Shown here one piece after another: positions 19,867 through 27,325 of a stretch of DNA of 33,030 nt. The stretch comes from Planctomycetota bacterium. GTDB lineage: Bacteria > Planctomycetota > Planctomycetia > Pirellulales > JADFKK01. The notes beneath the pieces were generated by a model. The model searched no databases. It worked only from the letters and a program-made list of their open reading frames with translations, and was not told where the DNA came from. Within the stretch, counting starts at the first letter, position 1. Each line of letters begins with the position of its first letter. The translations under genes were made by a program, and so were the position numbers. Location: NCBI GenBank assembly GCA_022564995.1, contig JADFKK010000054.1, positions 1 to 33,030 on the forward strand. The letters are read 5' to 3'.

Positions 19867-20488
19867 GGCTGGAATCGACTGGACGATAACGCGGCAGATG
19901 AGTTTTCCCCCCGCCACACGACCGCCAGGTAGCGGGACGTGCGGCACAGAGCATCCCTACCAAGATAACGGGCCAGCGGGTCGATTCCAACCTTTTTGGC
20001 TGCTCAAAATCCAAGTATTCGAGAACTGGGGGTCGCCTTTACGGCGTTTACTCGCCCAACGCCTCGGGCGCCGCAGTGGGCATCGTCTACGATTTCGATG
20101 TGTTGCCGGCCCTTGTGGCTCGGAGTACGATGGACGGCGTTAGGGGCGGCCGATGAACTCGGACGTTTGGATTTTGCCATCTGCTTTTAATTAGCCCAGG
20201 CATTTATGCCTTGGGATTGGGGCCGCATCGCAACTCTTTTTTTAACCTCTTTAGGGGTTTTTACGTTCCGGGAAAACGCTGAATCGCGATTTCGTGATTG
20301 TCGTGCCCCTAAAGGGGCAAAGAGGAGAGGGCGTGACGCTCAAGTCCCAGGCATAAATGCCTGGGCTAGTTAAAAGTCATCGTGATTCACTTCTCCGGCA
20401 GAACCAAATAATCCAATATTCCATAACAACGTGACGTGCCGCGACAAGCTCAGCCGCCAGCCACCCATTTCGTTAAGGAACCAACCGC
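19867..20488. other. Divergent intergenic region
   Basis: No gene is supported in these 622 bases. The region separates two divergent transcription units and must hold promoters for both, though I cannot point to a clear -35/-10 pair. The part from 20185 to 20375 is an inverted-repeat element described separately. Confidence 0.6.
20185..20375. mobile_element. MITE-like element with nested palindromes
   Basis: The terminal arms 20185-20216 and 20345-20375 are inverted copies of about 31 bp, differing by one substitution and one single-base indel. Each arm is itself nearly palindromic (CCCAGGCATAAATGCCTGGG at 20346-20365). Inside lie a second pair, CCTCTTT-AGGGG near 20246-20257 and its complement near 20307-20325, and the palindrome GCCCCTAAAGGGGC at 20305-20318. 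It encodes nothing. The structure fits a non-autonomous element or a large REP-type repeat. Confidence 0.65.
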
Positions 20489-20971
20489 GTGATCTCCGGA
20501 CCACAAATTGTTCGCACGCTTGCCGACCTCGGCGTCTCGCACGTGGTGTGGGTGCCCGACTCGACGACGGGGCAGTGGGAAGATTCGCTGGAAGCGGCCG
20601 AGGCCATCGAGTTACTGCGGGTCTGTCGCGAGGGCGAGGCCTGGCCGTTGGCGGCGGGGTTGTATTTGGGCGGAAAGACGCCGCTGGTGATGATGCAAAT
20701 CACCGGCTTCTTCGAGTCGGGCGACGCGATGCGCAACGTGCTGTTCGATTTGAAGCTGCCGATCCCCTCGCTGATCGGCTATCGCGGCTATCTCGTCGAG
20801 GGGTCGACCGATACGGCCCGCGCGGCGACCGAGCCAGTGCTTGAGGCCTGGGGCCTGTCGCACGTGTTGATCCGCGGCGCCGACGATCTGCCGAAGTTAA
20901 TTCGCCACTGGGAGAATTGCCGCGACCAGAACACGCCGGGCGTGGCGCTGCTGGCGGAGAAAGGCATCTGA
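20489..20971 (+). CDS. Sulfopyruvate/phosphonopyruvate-type decarboxylase, alpha subunit
   Basis: This 160-residue protein matches the pyrimidine-binding (PYR) half of ThDP-dependent 2-oxo acid decarboxylases in its split form, like ComD or the N-terminal half of phosphonopyruvate decarboxylase. The C-R-E-G-E-A-W segment near residue 46 is where the Glu that activates the ThDP pyrimidine is expected, followed by the typical G-L-Y-L-G-G-K-T-P. It starts at a GTG at 20489 with AAGGA about nine bases upstream. Its stop overlaps the next gene's start (TGATG), so the two subunits are almost certainly co-translated. The substrate cannot be read from sequence: sulfopyruvate (ComDE, coenzyme M route) and phosphonopyruvate are the known options, and no PEP mutase or other pathway gene is nearby. 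Confidence 0.82.
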   Translation: MISGPQIVRTLADLGVSHVVWVPDSTTGQWEDSLEAAEAIELLRVCREGEAWPLAAGLYLGGKTPLVMMQITGFFESGDAMRNVLFDLKLPIPSLIGYRGYLVEGSTDTARAATEPVLEAWGLSHVLIRGADDLPKLIRHWENCRDQNTPGVALLAEKGI

Positions 20972-21555
20972 TGGACCGCTCGAGCCGCATCCCGTTGGAG
21001 TTTGCCCTGGAGGTATTGGCCGCAGTTCGCGGCGAGTCAGTTGTCGTCACCACCATGTCGACCACGCGGCCGTGGCTGCGGACCAACGACCATCCGCTCG
21101 ATTTCAATTACATTCCCTCGACCATGGGCGGCGGCATTCCGCTGGCCCTGGGCATCGCGCTGGCCCAGCCAAGCCGCGAGGTGATCGTGCTGTGCGGAGA
21201 CGGATCGCTATTGATGAGTCTCGGCTCGTTGGTCACCGTCGTTGCCGGCGGAGCGAAAAATCTGTCGATCGTGTTGTTTGAAAACGGCATCTACGAAGTC
21301 ACCGGCGGACAGAAACTGCCGGTGACGCGGCGGCCCATCGATTACGCGGCGATTGCCAGCGCCTCGGGAATCGAATCGGTAATCGGCTTCGACACGGCAA
21401 CTGCCTGGCAGTCCGAGGCCAGCGACGCTCTCACACTGCCGGGGCCGCGGCTCATTACCCTCCGCGTCGAACGGGCAATCGACGGCTCGGGCGACGTGGG
21501 ATCGATGCAGCAGCAGATCGTTCGCTTTCGGCAGGCGATTGGATCAGCCCGTTGA
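20971..21555 (+). CDS. Sulfopyruvate/phosphonopyruvate-type decarboxylase, beta subunit
   Basis: The protein has 194 residues from the ATG at 20971, which overlaps the alpha subunit stop by one base; an upstream in-frame start at 20917 would lie inside the alpha gene and is less likely. It is the ThDP-diphosphate-binding (PP) half: the Mg/ThDP motif runs from G-D-G-S (near residue 73) to F-E-N-G about 29 residues later, followed by Y-E-V-T-G-G-Q, a signature shared with ComE and the C-terminal half of phosphonopyruvate decarboxylase. It should form a heteromer with the alpha subunit, with the active site at the interface. It is a normal-length family member with no missing motif. The remaining uncertainty is the substrate. 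Confidence 0.85.
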   Translation: MDRSSRIPLEFALEVLAAVRGESVVVTTMSTTRPWLRTNDHPLDFNYIPSTMGGGIPLALGIALAQPSREVIVLCGDGSLLMSLGSLVTVVAGGAKNLSIVLFENGIYEVTGGQKLPVTRRPIDYAAIASASGIESVIGFDTATAWQSEASDALTLPGPRLITLRVERAIDGSGDVGSMQQQIVRFRQAIGSAR

Positions 21556-21726
21556 GAGGAGAGCCTGGTCGCTGTCAACAGTGCGAACACGTAGACGCCC
21601 CAGACGAACTACGATACCATGCGTGGAGGTTTTCATCTCATCATTTGGGAAGGTATTGACCTGAAGCTCTCGAACGCACCAATGATTATCAACCGCGCAT
21701 TACTCGTCAGCACGGAATAACTTGGT

Positions 21727-22323
21727 ATGACGGCAATTACGCTAACCGACTTTTCCTGGGATAGGATGATCGCCGCCGTGGAAGCCGTGCGAGAACGAGC
21801 CCGTCGTGCAGCCGCCGCCCTGAGTGGGGCGGGGATCGAATACGTCGTGATCGGCGGAAATGCGGTCGCTGCTTGGGTCGCTCGCGTCGACGTGGAGGCG
21901 GTGCGGAACACGAAGGACGTCGACGTGCTTCTGAAAAGACAAGATTTCGACCGTGCGATCGAAGCGCTCGCGGCGGTTGGCTTCGTCCACCAGAACGTGG
22001 CCGGCGTCGATCTGTTTCTGGACGGGCCGGAGGGATCAGTCCGCAGCGCGGTTCACGTCATTTTCGCGAGCGAGAAAGTACGCCCCGATTATCTGCTTCC
22101 CGCTCCTGACGTGACCGAATCCGAGCCGGGGCCGGAGTTTGCCGTGGCCACGCTCGACGCCTTGCTGCGGATGAAGCTTACCTCGTTTCGCCTCAGAGAC
22201 CAGGTCCATCTGCTCGATCTCTTGGAGGTCGGCCTGATCGACGAGAGCTGGTGCCAGCGCGTTCCGGAGGAACTGGCCGAGAGGCTGCGGGCAGTGATTG
22301 AATCGAGGGAGCGCGAAGCGTGA
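21727..22323 (+). CDS. Nucleotidyltransferase-fold protein (AbiEii/DUF6036-like)
   Basis: This 198-residue protein has the minimal nucleotidyltransferase core: V-I-G-G-N-A-V-A-A-W near residues 40-49, then R-N-T-K-D-V-D-V-L-L near 61-70, which supplies the two catalytic metal-binding Asp residues (D-V-D). Further on, V-H-V-I-F is the usual place of the third acidic residue, but here it is not obvious. Families of this type include AbiEii-like toxins and kanamycin-nucleotidyltransferase relatives. No partner antitoxin gene is adjacent, so a toxin-antitoxin role is not supported. It stands alone: 171 bp after the decarboxylase pair and only 10 bp from the convergent cyclic-nucleotide protein gene, with no terminator between them. 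Confidence 0.75.
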   Translation: MTAITLTDFSWDRMIAAVEAVRERARRAAAALSGAGIEYVVIGGNAVAAWVARVDVEAVRNTKDVDVLLKRQDFDRAIEALAAVGFVHQNVAGVDLFLDGPEGSVRSAVHVIFASEKVRPDYLLPAPDVTESEPGPEFAVATLDALLRMKLTSFRLRDQVHLLDLLEVGLIDESWCQRVPEELAERLRAVIESREREA

Positions 22324-22333
22324 CCATTGCCCC

Positions 22334-22897
22334 TTACAGCGTCCACTCATCGAACAGCTTCTCGCGGAAGCTGTGCCACTCGGCGACGGCTCGCTCCTTG
22401 GGAGCGGCTTCTGGCGTCGCTTCTTCGGCCAACAACTCGGCAACCCATTGATCCATGCGGCGCAGGCGTTCGGCCAATTGGTGGATGATGTTCTCAGACA
22501 GCATGTAGGCGGCCCAGCACTGATCTTCGACGAGCTGGTCGAAATCTTTTTTCTCGACGCGCAGCAGCGTGACCCGTGTCTTCGCATGCACGCTGGCCGA
22601 ATGGGGTGCCGTGTGAAAGAACGACATCTCCCCAAATTGGCTGTACGGCCCGAGTTCGGCCAACACGATCGCATCGTCGCCATCGTGCGTATTGCCGTTT
22701 TTGCGCGTGACTTCGCATTGCCCGTCCACCACGATCCACAGGTTCTGGCTGCTGTCGCCTTGACGCAGAATCGTTTCGCCGGGCGAGAATTCCACCGTGG
22801 TGGCGATTTCGACAATCTGCCGCCGTTGCTCGTCGCTTAATCCGGCGAAGATCGACATTTGTGCGAGTTGATCGAAGGACGGGGCCAATTGTGTCAT
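22334..22897 (-). CDS. Cyclic nucleotide-binding (Crp-type) domain protein
   Basis: The protein has 187 residues from the ATG at 22897, preceded by a strong GGGAGG at 22904-22909 with 6-base spacing; an open frame extends upstream, but only in an alternative frame of the glutamate dehydrogenase gene. Residues about 15-125 form a cNMP-binding beta-barrel: [13 protein letters not shown], and the phosphate-binding cassette F-G-E-M-S-F-F at 88-94. The cassette's usual Arg is replaced by His99 (A-P-H-S-A-S), so binding of cAMP or cGMP is doubtful. No DNA-binding helix-turn-helix follows; the C-terminal third is helical and acidic. The start overlaps the stop of glutamate dehydrogenase by ATGA, so it is translated with that enzyme and may modulate it. 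Confidence 0.87.
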   Translation of the reverse strand: MTQLAPSFDQLAQMSIFAGLSDEQRRQIVEIATTVEFSPGETILRQGDSSQNLWIVVDGQCEVTRKNGNTHDGDDAIVLAELGPYSQFGEMSFFHTAPHSASVHAKTRVTLLRVEKKDFDQLVEDQCWAAYMLSENIIHQLAERLRRMDQWVAELLAEEATPEAAPKERAVAEWHSFREKLFDEWTL

Positions 22898-24129
22898 GTG
22901 ATTCCTCCCAAAACGGTCGCCCGGCCGACACGGCCGATTCCAAGGATGTAAGCCGCGGTTCGCAAGCTCAGCTTGCGCTCTACGGACAGTTCCCAAACTT
23001 GCTGAAAGCTCTCCGACAACACACGATCGAGTTCCTGCCGCACGCGGTTCAGGCCCCACTGATAATGCTGCCGGTTCTGGGCCCATTCAAAATAGCTGGC
23101 GGTCACGCCCCCGGCATTGGCCAAGATGTCGGGCAGAATCGTAACGCCGCGCTGCTCGAGCATTTCGTCGGCGTCGGGCCAAATCGGACCGTTGGCCGCC
23201 TCGACGATGATCGGGGCCTTGATCCGCGGCGCGTTGTCGACGGAGATCACCCCGCCCAATGCCGCGGGGATCAGCATCTCGACGTCGAGTTCCAGCAGTT
23301 GTTCGTTGCTGATCTTTTCCGCCTCACTGTAGCCGGCCAGACAGTCGCCGTGGTCGCGTGCGTAATTCAAGATGTGCGAAACATTCAGCCCGTCGGCGCG
23401 ATAATATCCACCGCTGATGTCGCTCACCGCCACCACGGGAATTTCCGCTTGCCCCAGGAACGCGGCGGTGTGCGAGCCGACGTTACCGAAGCCTTGAATG
23501 GCGACGCGCGTGTCTTGCGGCTTGCGCCCCAGCCGGCTGAGCAGTTTCAGCGTCAGAATGCCGACGCCGCGTCCGGTCGCTTCTTCGCGTCCGGCCGAGC
23601 CGTGCAATTCGACCGGCTTGCCGGTGACGCAGGCCGGGTTGAATCCGTGGTATTTTTCGTACTGGTTGCGAATCCAGGCCATCACTTCGGCGTTGGTGCC
23701 CATGTCGGGGGCCGGGATGTCGATGTCGGGCCCGATCATGTCGTGAATCTGATCGATGAATTTCCGCGTCAGCCGTTCCAGCTCGCGGCGGCTGAGCGTC
23801 GTGGTGTCGACCGCGATGCCGCCCTTCGCGCCGCCGTAAGGAATGTTCACGACCGCGGTCTTCCAGGTCATCAGCGAGGCCAGCGAGCGGACCTCGTCCA
23901 GGTCGACGTCAGGATGATAGCGCAGCCCGCCCTTCATCGGCCCCCGAGAATGATCGTGCTGCACGCGAAAACCGATATATGTAGCCAGTTCGCCGTTGTC
24001 GCGTTCGATGGCAACCTGCACCTGCACCTCGCGCTTGGGCGTCAGCAGCAGCCGGCGCATATTCTCCGTCAGATCCATCTGATCGGCAGCCCGGCCGAAG
24101 TAAATTCCCACCGCATCAAAAGCTCTCAC
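22894..24129 (-). CDS. gdhA: Glu/Leu/Phe/Val-family glutamate dehydrogenase
   Basis: This enzyme of 411 residues (from the GTG at 24129) interconverts glutamate and 2-oxoglutarate plus ammonia with NAD(P). The GTG is chosen because GGAAGGA (24136-24142) lies six bases upstream; an alternative TTG at 24144 lies inside that site. Visible motifs are G-P-M-K-G-G-L-R-Y (substrate Lys), Y-G-G-A-K-G-G (catalytic Lys region), P-A-P-D-M-G-T (catalytic Asp) and the Rossmann glycine motif G-F-G-N-V-G near residue 215. A length of about 410 residues fits the hexameric bacterial/archaeal class. Its last codons carry the ribosome binding site of the cyclic-nucleotide-domain gene, joined by ATGA. The gene symbol is by family and could also be gdhB or rocG. 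Confidence 0.93.
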   Translation of the reverse strand: MRAFDAVGIYFGRAADQMDLTENMRRLLLTPKREVQVQVAIERDNGELATYIGFRVQHDHSRGPMKGGLRYHPDVDLDEVRSLASLMTWKTAVVNIPYGGAKGGIAVDTTTLSRRELERLTRKFIDQIHDMIGPDIDIPAPDMGTNAEVMAWIRNQYEKYHGFNPACVTGKPVELHGSAGREEATGRGVGILTLKLLSRLGRKPQDTRVAIQGFGNVGSHTAAFLGQAEIPVVAVSDISGGYYRADGLNVSHILNYARDHGDCLAGYSEAEKISNEQLLELDVEMLIPAALGGVISVDNAPRIKAPIIVEAANGPIWPDADEMLEQRGVTILPDILANAGGVTASYFEWAQNRQHYQWGLNRVRQELDRVLSESFQQVWELSVERKLSLRTAAYILGIGRVGRATVLGGIT

Positions 24130-24599
24130 GATACGTCCTTCCAATTTCTAGCCCGAATTAACCACGCGCCGATCGTAACCCGAAGCGTAAGCGAGGACGA
24201 GGCTGCCATCCGCTGTATTCCTCACTTACACTTCGGGTTATTTTCCCAGCCATCCTACCCGAATTTTGAAACTTGAAACAGCACTAAACGACCGTCACAA
24301 GCAATCTTATGTCTCAGCCGCGCCCGGCTCAAATCAAAGCGAGAATGGTTAGCTGCCCCGCAGATGGCTCGGCACTGTTTATCCGCTCGAACCGTTACAA
24401 CCGAAGAGATCGGGCGGCACGGACACGTCATATCGTCGGGGATTGGGGATTGGGGATTGGTGAACCGTGTCAAGACGTTCGCGCGATTGGGCGGATCGCG
24501 GCCACCGTCATTTGACTCCGCCCTGATTTGACGCCCAGTTTCGACGAGTTTATATTCAGTCTGGCGATTCAAGACACCCGATCAGCTTCCGCTAAATCT
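24130..24599. other. Intergenic region with repeats
   Basis: No gene is supported here. The region holds the GDH ribosome binding site (24136-24142), a 21-bp inverted repeat (24176-24240, listed separately) and three tandem copies of GGGGATT at 24438-24459. Short TAGCCCGAATTAAC-type sequences around 24149 and 24258 resemble parts of the same repeat family. Confidence 0.55.
24176..24240. repeat. Inverted repeat, 21-bp arms
   Basis: Arms 24176-24196 and 24220-24240 (outer part TAACCCGAAG / CTTCGGGTTA) pair with two mismatches around a 23-base loop. It lies upstream of the glutamate dehydrogenase gene, in the gap before the exonuclease-like gene, and resembles the hairpin repeats scattered through planctomycete intergenic DNA. 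It may terminate transcription or be a REP-type element. Confidence 0.6.
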
Positions 24600-25598
24600 A
24601 TGAGGGCCGCTGCCATGTCGCGCCGAATTCCCTGGGTCCTGCTCGCCGTATGTCTGCTCCAGTTCGCTGCGATGGTGGTCGAAGCCGACAGTATCATTCG
24701 AGTGGCCTCGTGGAACACGAACAACGGACCCAACATCGACCAAGCAGACCGAGAGGCAGCGTTCAGTAAGGTGTTTCGGGCGATGGGTGCGGACCGCGTG
24801 AACGGGATTGCCAGGGCCGTTGACATTCTTGCGGTTCAGGAGACGGATCAGGCCGCATCGCTTCCGTCGTTTGACAGGTTGACGATGCTCATGAATGAAG
24901 CCTACGGAGTTGAGTCCTATCAGGGCGTTGTAACGGGATCCGACCGGGGCGGTGACCGCACCGGATTCATTTACAATAGTGCAACGGTTCATCTGGTCGG
25001 CGAACCCGTGGATCTACCAGGGGATCCGGTTAGAGACATGGTTCCTACGCACAGCACGCTCCGCGCGGAGTTTCGGCCGGTCGGATTTGGGGCAGACTTC
25101 AATTTCACCATGTACTCCGTGCATCTGAAATCCAGCACCGGCCCCGCTAACAGAACTCTGCGTGCGGACGAAGTAAATCTCATTCGCGCCAATGCCGACT
25201 CACTGGGCGATGGCGTCAACGTCTTATACGCAGGCGACTTCAACATGCTGGGCAGTTCGGAAGCTGCCTGGGCCAATATGACGGCGGCGGGGCCGGGACA
25301 AGGCAGTGATCTGGCGAACGCTCCAGGAGAATGGCGCGGCGACGACGCCTTCCGGTGGCTGCATACTCAAGATCCACGTAATAAAATGGACGACCGCTTC
25401 GATCTTGCCTTTGCCAGCGTAGCATTGCTGGACGGCGTCGGGCTAGACTACATGGACGGCTCGTTCCATGTCTTTGGGAACGACGGCTCGCACGATCTGA
25501 ACGGGCCAATTACCACCGGCAGCGGTGCTTCGCCGGACGTGCTAACGGCACTCACCTTAACGAGCGACCATCTACCGAACCCGTTTCGGAAAAGATGA
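24600..25598 (+). CDS. Secreted endonuclease/exonuclease/phosphatase family protein
   Basis: The protein has 332 residues from the ATG at 24600; a second ATG at 24615 starts directly at the signal peptide (M-S-R-R-I-P then a hydrophobic core) and is also plausible. It belongs to the metal-dependent EEP superfamily (DNase I, exonuclease III, sphingomyelinase-like phosphatases). Visible motifs: V-A-S-W-N-T-N-N near the mature start, A-V-Q-E-T-D (catalytic Glu), Y-S-V-H-L-K, A-G-D-F-N-M (Asp/Asn) and the C-terminal S-D-H-L-P (Asp/His). The chain ends six residues after S-D-H-L-P, whereas many relatives continue with a beta-strand and often a sorting signal, so the gene may be shortened at its 3' end. 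The signal peptide suggests export; substrate unknown. Confidence 0.82.
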   Translation: MRAAAMSRRIPWVLLAVCLLQFAAMVVEADSIIRVASWNTNNGPNIDQADREAAFSKVFRAMGADRVNGIARAVDILAVQETDQAASLPSFDRLTMLMNEAYGVESYQGVVTGSDRGGDRTGFIYNSATVHLVGEPVDLPGDPVRDMVPTHSTLRAEFRPVGFGADFNFTMYSVHLKSSTGPANRTLRADEVNLIRANADSLGDGVNVLYAGDFNMLGSSEAAWANMTAAGPGQGSDLANAPGEWRGDDAFRWLHTQDPRNKMDDRFDLAFASVALLDGVGLDYMDGSFHVFGNDGSHDLNGPITTGSGASPDVLTALTLTSDHLPNPFRKR

Positions 25599-26000
25599 AC
25601 GTACAAACAACGTCATAACCTTCAGTAATTGGGATTTCCCGGGGCTAGGGGAGAATCAGCGTTGGGCGTGTCTGTTGCGAGACCTTCACCAGGACCGCGG
25701 CGGGCCAGTGGGGCTCCGCGAGTTTTCAGCGGCGGCAAAAGTTGACAGGCGGCCGGGGGCGTCGATGCTGGCAAACTGCGCCGCGGCGGGGCTTGTCAAG
25801 TGTTTAGGGCGAGACAAGGGCTGGATTCCACTTTTAAGTGAGGCGAACTGACGGGCTCGCCGGACTGGGCGGGGCTGATACAATGACACGATAACAGAGC
25901 AAGGCGTCGGGTTTGATCGTCCGACGCTGGCAGTCTCAGCGAAGCCGAGTCTCTCCTTCACTCGGCACGCTGGGGCCGCCCGAGCAAGGAGACTTCTACG
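25599..26000. other. Intergenic region before phage-like module
   Basis: No gene is supported in these 402 bases. The left part has no visible structure apart from a TTGACA at 25742-25747 without a convincing -10 partner. The right part carries two hairpins (25904-25966) and the AAGGAG of the next gene at 25985-25990. This is the likely left edge of the mobile module, but I see no attachment-site repeat. Confidence 0.5.
25904..25966. promoter_or_regulatory. Two consecutive leader hairpins
   Basis: Stem 1 is GCGTCGG (25904-25910) with CCGACGC (25921-25927) and a 10-base loop. Stem 2 is GCCGAGT (25944-25950) with ACTCGGC (25960-25966) and a 9-base loop. Both lie within 100 bases upstream of the ATG at 26001 and would form in its 5' leader, suggesting attenuation, a terminator pair or a structured RNA. 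Function is inferred from position only. Confidence 0.45.
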
Positions 26001-26717
26001 ATGGCGACGGATGCCCTGGCCCGAATCGAGGCCACTCAGCAGCAACAGGCGGAACAGCGGCAACAGCGGCGCGATGACGGCGAACGCCGGACACATCTTT
26101 GGGATGCCTGGCAGGACTTGCACGGCAGACACCTCGAGCGATACCGCGACCAGACCGACGCCGAGAATGGCGCCTGGGGATTCGGCGAGGTGCCGGCGAA
26201 GTATTTCGCATGGGAGGCCGAGGGCGTGCTGGCGATTTGCAAGGCGCTGAAGGCTGGCGAATGGCCCATTGGCGACGTGCAAGATGACGGGGACGATACC
26301 AAGCTGCTCGCCCTGGACATTATCGCCGCGGGGCTGCGGGGGCATATAAAGAAGCTGCGGACGTTGCTCGCGAAGGTTTGTATCTATCGGACGGATGAGC
26401 TACTGCCAGAGATTGGCGTATCGCCAGTGCCCGACGAAGACCCGGCCCGCGAGGTCCACTGGTGGTTGCGGATTGGGATTCGTGATGAGTTGCTGGGGCT
26501 GAATCAGGCGGAACCACTGGAGCATAGCGTTGATGTGGCGAATTGGGAGAAACCAAAACTGTCGATTCCGAAGCCGCGATTTAAGACACCGAAGTGCCCT
26601 AGGTGCGATGGCAAAGCAAAGACCGTAAGCTCCCCCGGTGGCCTCCGAAAGTTTAAGTGTACGGACGCAACGTGCGGACACAAATGGAACGGAACGAAAG
26701 TTTCGGGCAATAACTAG
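26001..26717 (+). CDS. Hypothetical protein with C-terminal zinc ribbon
   Basis: I do not recognise a family for this 238-residue protein. The start is supported by AAGGAG nine bases upstream. The N-terminus is rich in Gln and Arg (residues about 10-30, possibly a coiled coil). The middle is helical and contains G-W-type aromatic segments. The C-terminus is a clear zinc-ribbon candidate: C-P-R-C near residue 207 and, about 21 residues later, C-x4-C-G-H, followed by K-W-N. Such ribbons usually bind nucleic acid. It is the first gene of the phage-like module and is followed by a 201-bp gap containing the GTACACGA repeat cluster, whose binding protein it could be. That link is an inference. Confidence 0.7.
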   Translation: MATDALARIEATQQQQAEQRQQRRDDGERRTHLWDAWQDLHGRHLERYRDQTDAENGAWGFGEVPAKYFAWEAEGVLAICKALKAGEWPIGDVQDDGDDTKLLALDIIAAGLRGHIKKLRTLLAKVCIYRTDELLPEIGVSPVPDEDPAREVHWWLRIGIRDELLGLNQAEPLEHSVDVANWEKPKLSIPKPRFKTPKCPRCDGKAKTVSSPGGLRKFKCTDATCGHKWNGTKVSGNN

Positions 26718-26734
26718 AGGTCACGGCTCGCGTT

Positions 26735-26839
26735 TCGTGTACCTTGCTGTACTTTTCTTTTGCAGCAAATCTAGCCGACTCTCGGCACAAACAACGGGTA
26801 CACGAAAAAAGGTACACGAGAGTACACGAGTCGTGTACT
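26735..26839. promoter_or_regulatory. GTACACGA iteron/operator cluster
   Basis: Five copies of a 9-mer built on GTACACGA occur in 105 bp: GGTACACGA on the minus strand at 26735-26743, GGTACACGA on the plus strand at 26797-26805 and 26811-26819, and AGTACACGA at 26821-26829 facing its exact complement at 26831-26839. The last two form a perfect 19-bp palindrome with a single central G. The cluster is in the only long gap of the module, just upstream of a small DNA-binding-like gene, so it is a candidate operator or replication-origin iteron array. Confidence 0.75.
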
Positions 26840-26918
26840 ACCGGCGTTGAACCGCAGCTCTTGATGCGTTTAATGGCTCCTAGTAAGTCAATCAACAACG
26901 CAAGCCGAGGGCAAGCAA

Positions 26919-27149
26919 GTGCGCGACCCAGTGACCACAAATGAAGCCGGTCAAATTTACGGCGGCGTGGCCGATTGGCGAATCCGCCGGGCCGTCGACG
27001 CGCTCGGCGTGCAAATCCCGAGGGCTGGCAGGTATCGGCTGATACCCCGCGCCCTGTTGGGGCCGCTGGCAATTGAACTGGGCCGCCGCGGATGGTTGCC
27101 GGAAGTTTCGGAAGAGGCAACCGACTCGGCGGAGGGCCAGCCGGAATGA
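26919..27149 (+). CDS. Small excisionase/MerR-like DNA-binding protein
   Basis: The 76-residue protein starts at a GTG at 26919. Its pattern T-T-N-E-A-G, then A-D-W-R-I-R-R-A-V-D-A-L-G, then P-R-A-G-R-Y-R-L-I-P resembles the winged helix-turn-helix of excisionase- and MerR-type proteins, where a recognition helix precedes a basic wing and an I-P/L-x-x-L segment. The match is by eye, so the family remains tentative. It begins 80 bp after the GTACACGA palindrome, which could be its own operator. Its stop overlaps the next start by ATGA, so it is co-translated with the genes downstream. Confidence 0.65.
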   Translation: MRDPVTTNEAGQIYGGVADWRIRRAVDALGVQIPRAGRYRLIPRALLGPLAIELGRRGWLPEVSEEATDSAEGQPE

Positions 27150-27325
27150 GCACCCCCGCTACCAATCAGATCGAAGCGGCTGAGTGGGAAATCATCGGCG
27201 ATTTCCGCTTGTCCGACGCGGCGATTTCCGCACTGGCCGAATTGGCATTGGATCTTGTCGAGGCGGAAGAGGCGGACGGAGACGGGGACGGGAACACCAA
27301 CCAGCACAGAGGGAATTCACGATGA
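27146..27325 (+). CDS. Short acidic hypothetical protein
   Basis: The frame encodes 59 residues. It is supported mainly by context: its ATG overlaps the upstream stop (ATGA at 27146-27149), and its stop overlaps the start of the DUF3102 gene in the same way (ATGA at 27322-27325). The sequence has a predicted helix (A-A-I-S-A-L-A-E-L-A-L-D-like) and an acidic end with repeated D-G-D-G. No family is recognised. It could be a small phage regulator or simply a coupling frame. Confidence 0.55.
   Translation: MSTPATNQIEAAEWEIIGDFRLSDAAISALAELALDLVEAEEADGDGDGNTNQHRGNSR

Noticed and set aside
22861..24276. Plus-strand open frame of 471 codons opposite glutamate dehydrogenase
   Set aside because: The minus strand encodes all catalytic motifs of glutamate dehydrogenase; the plus frame is antisense.
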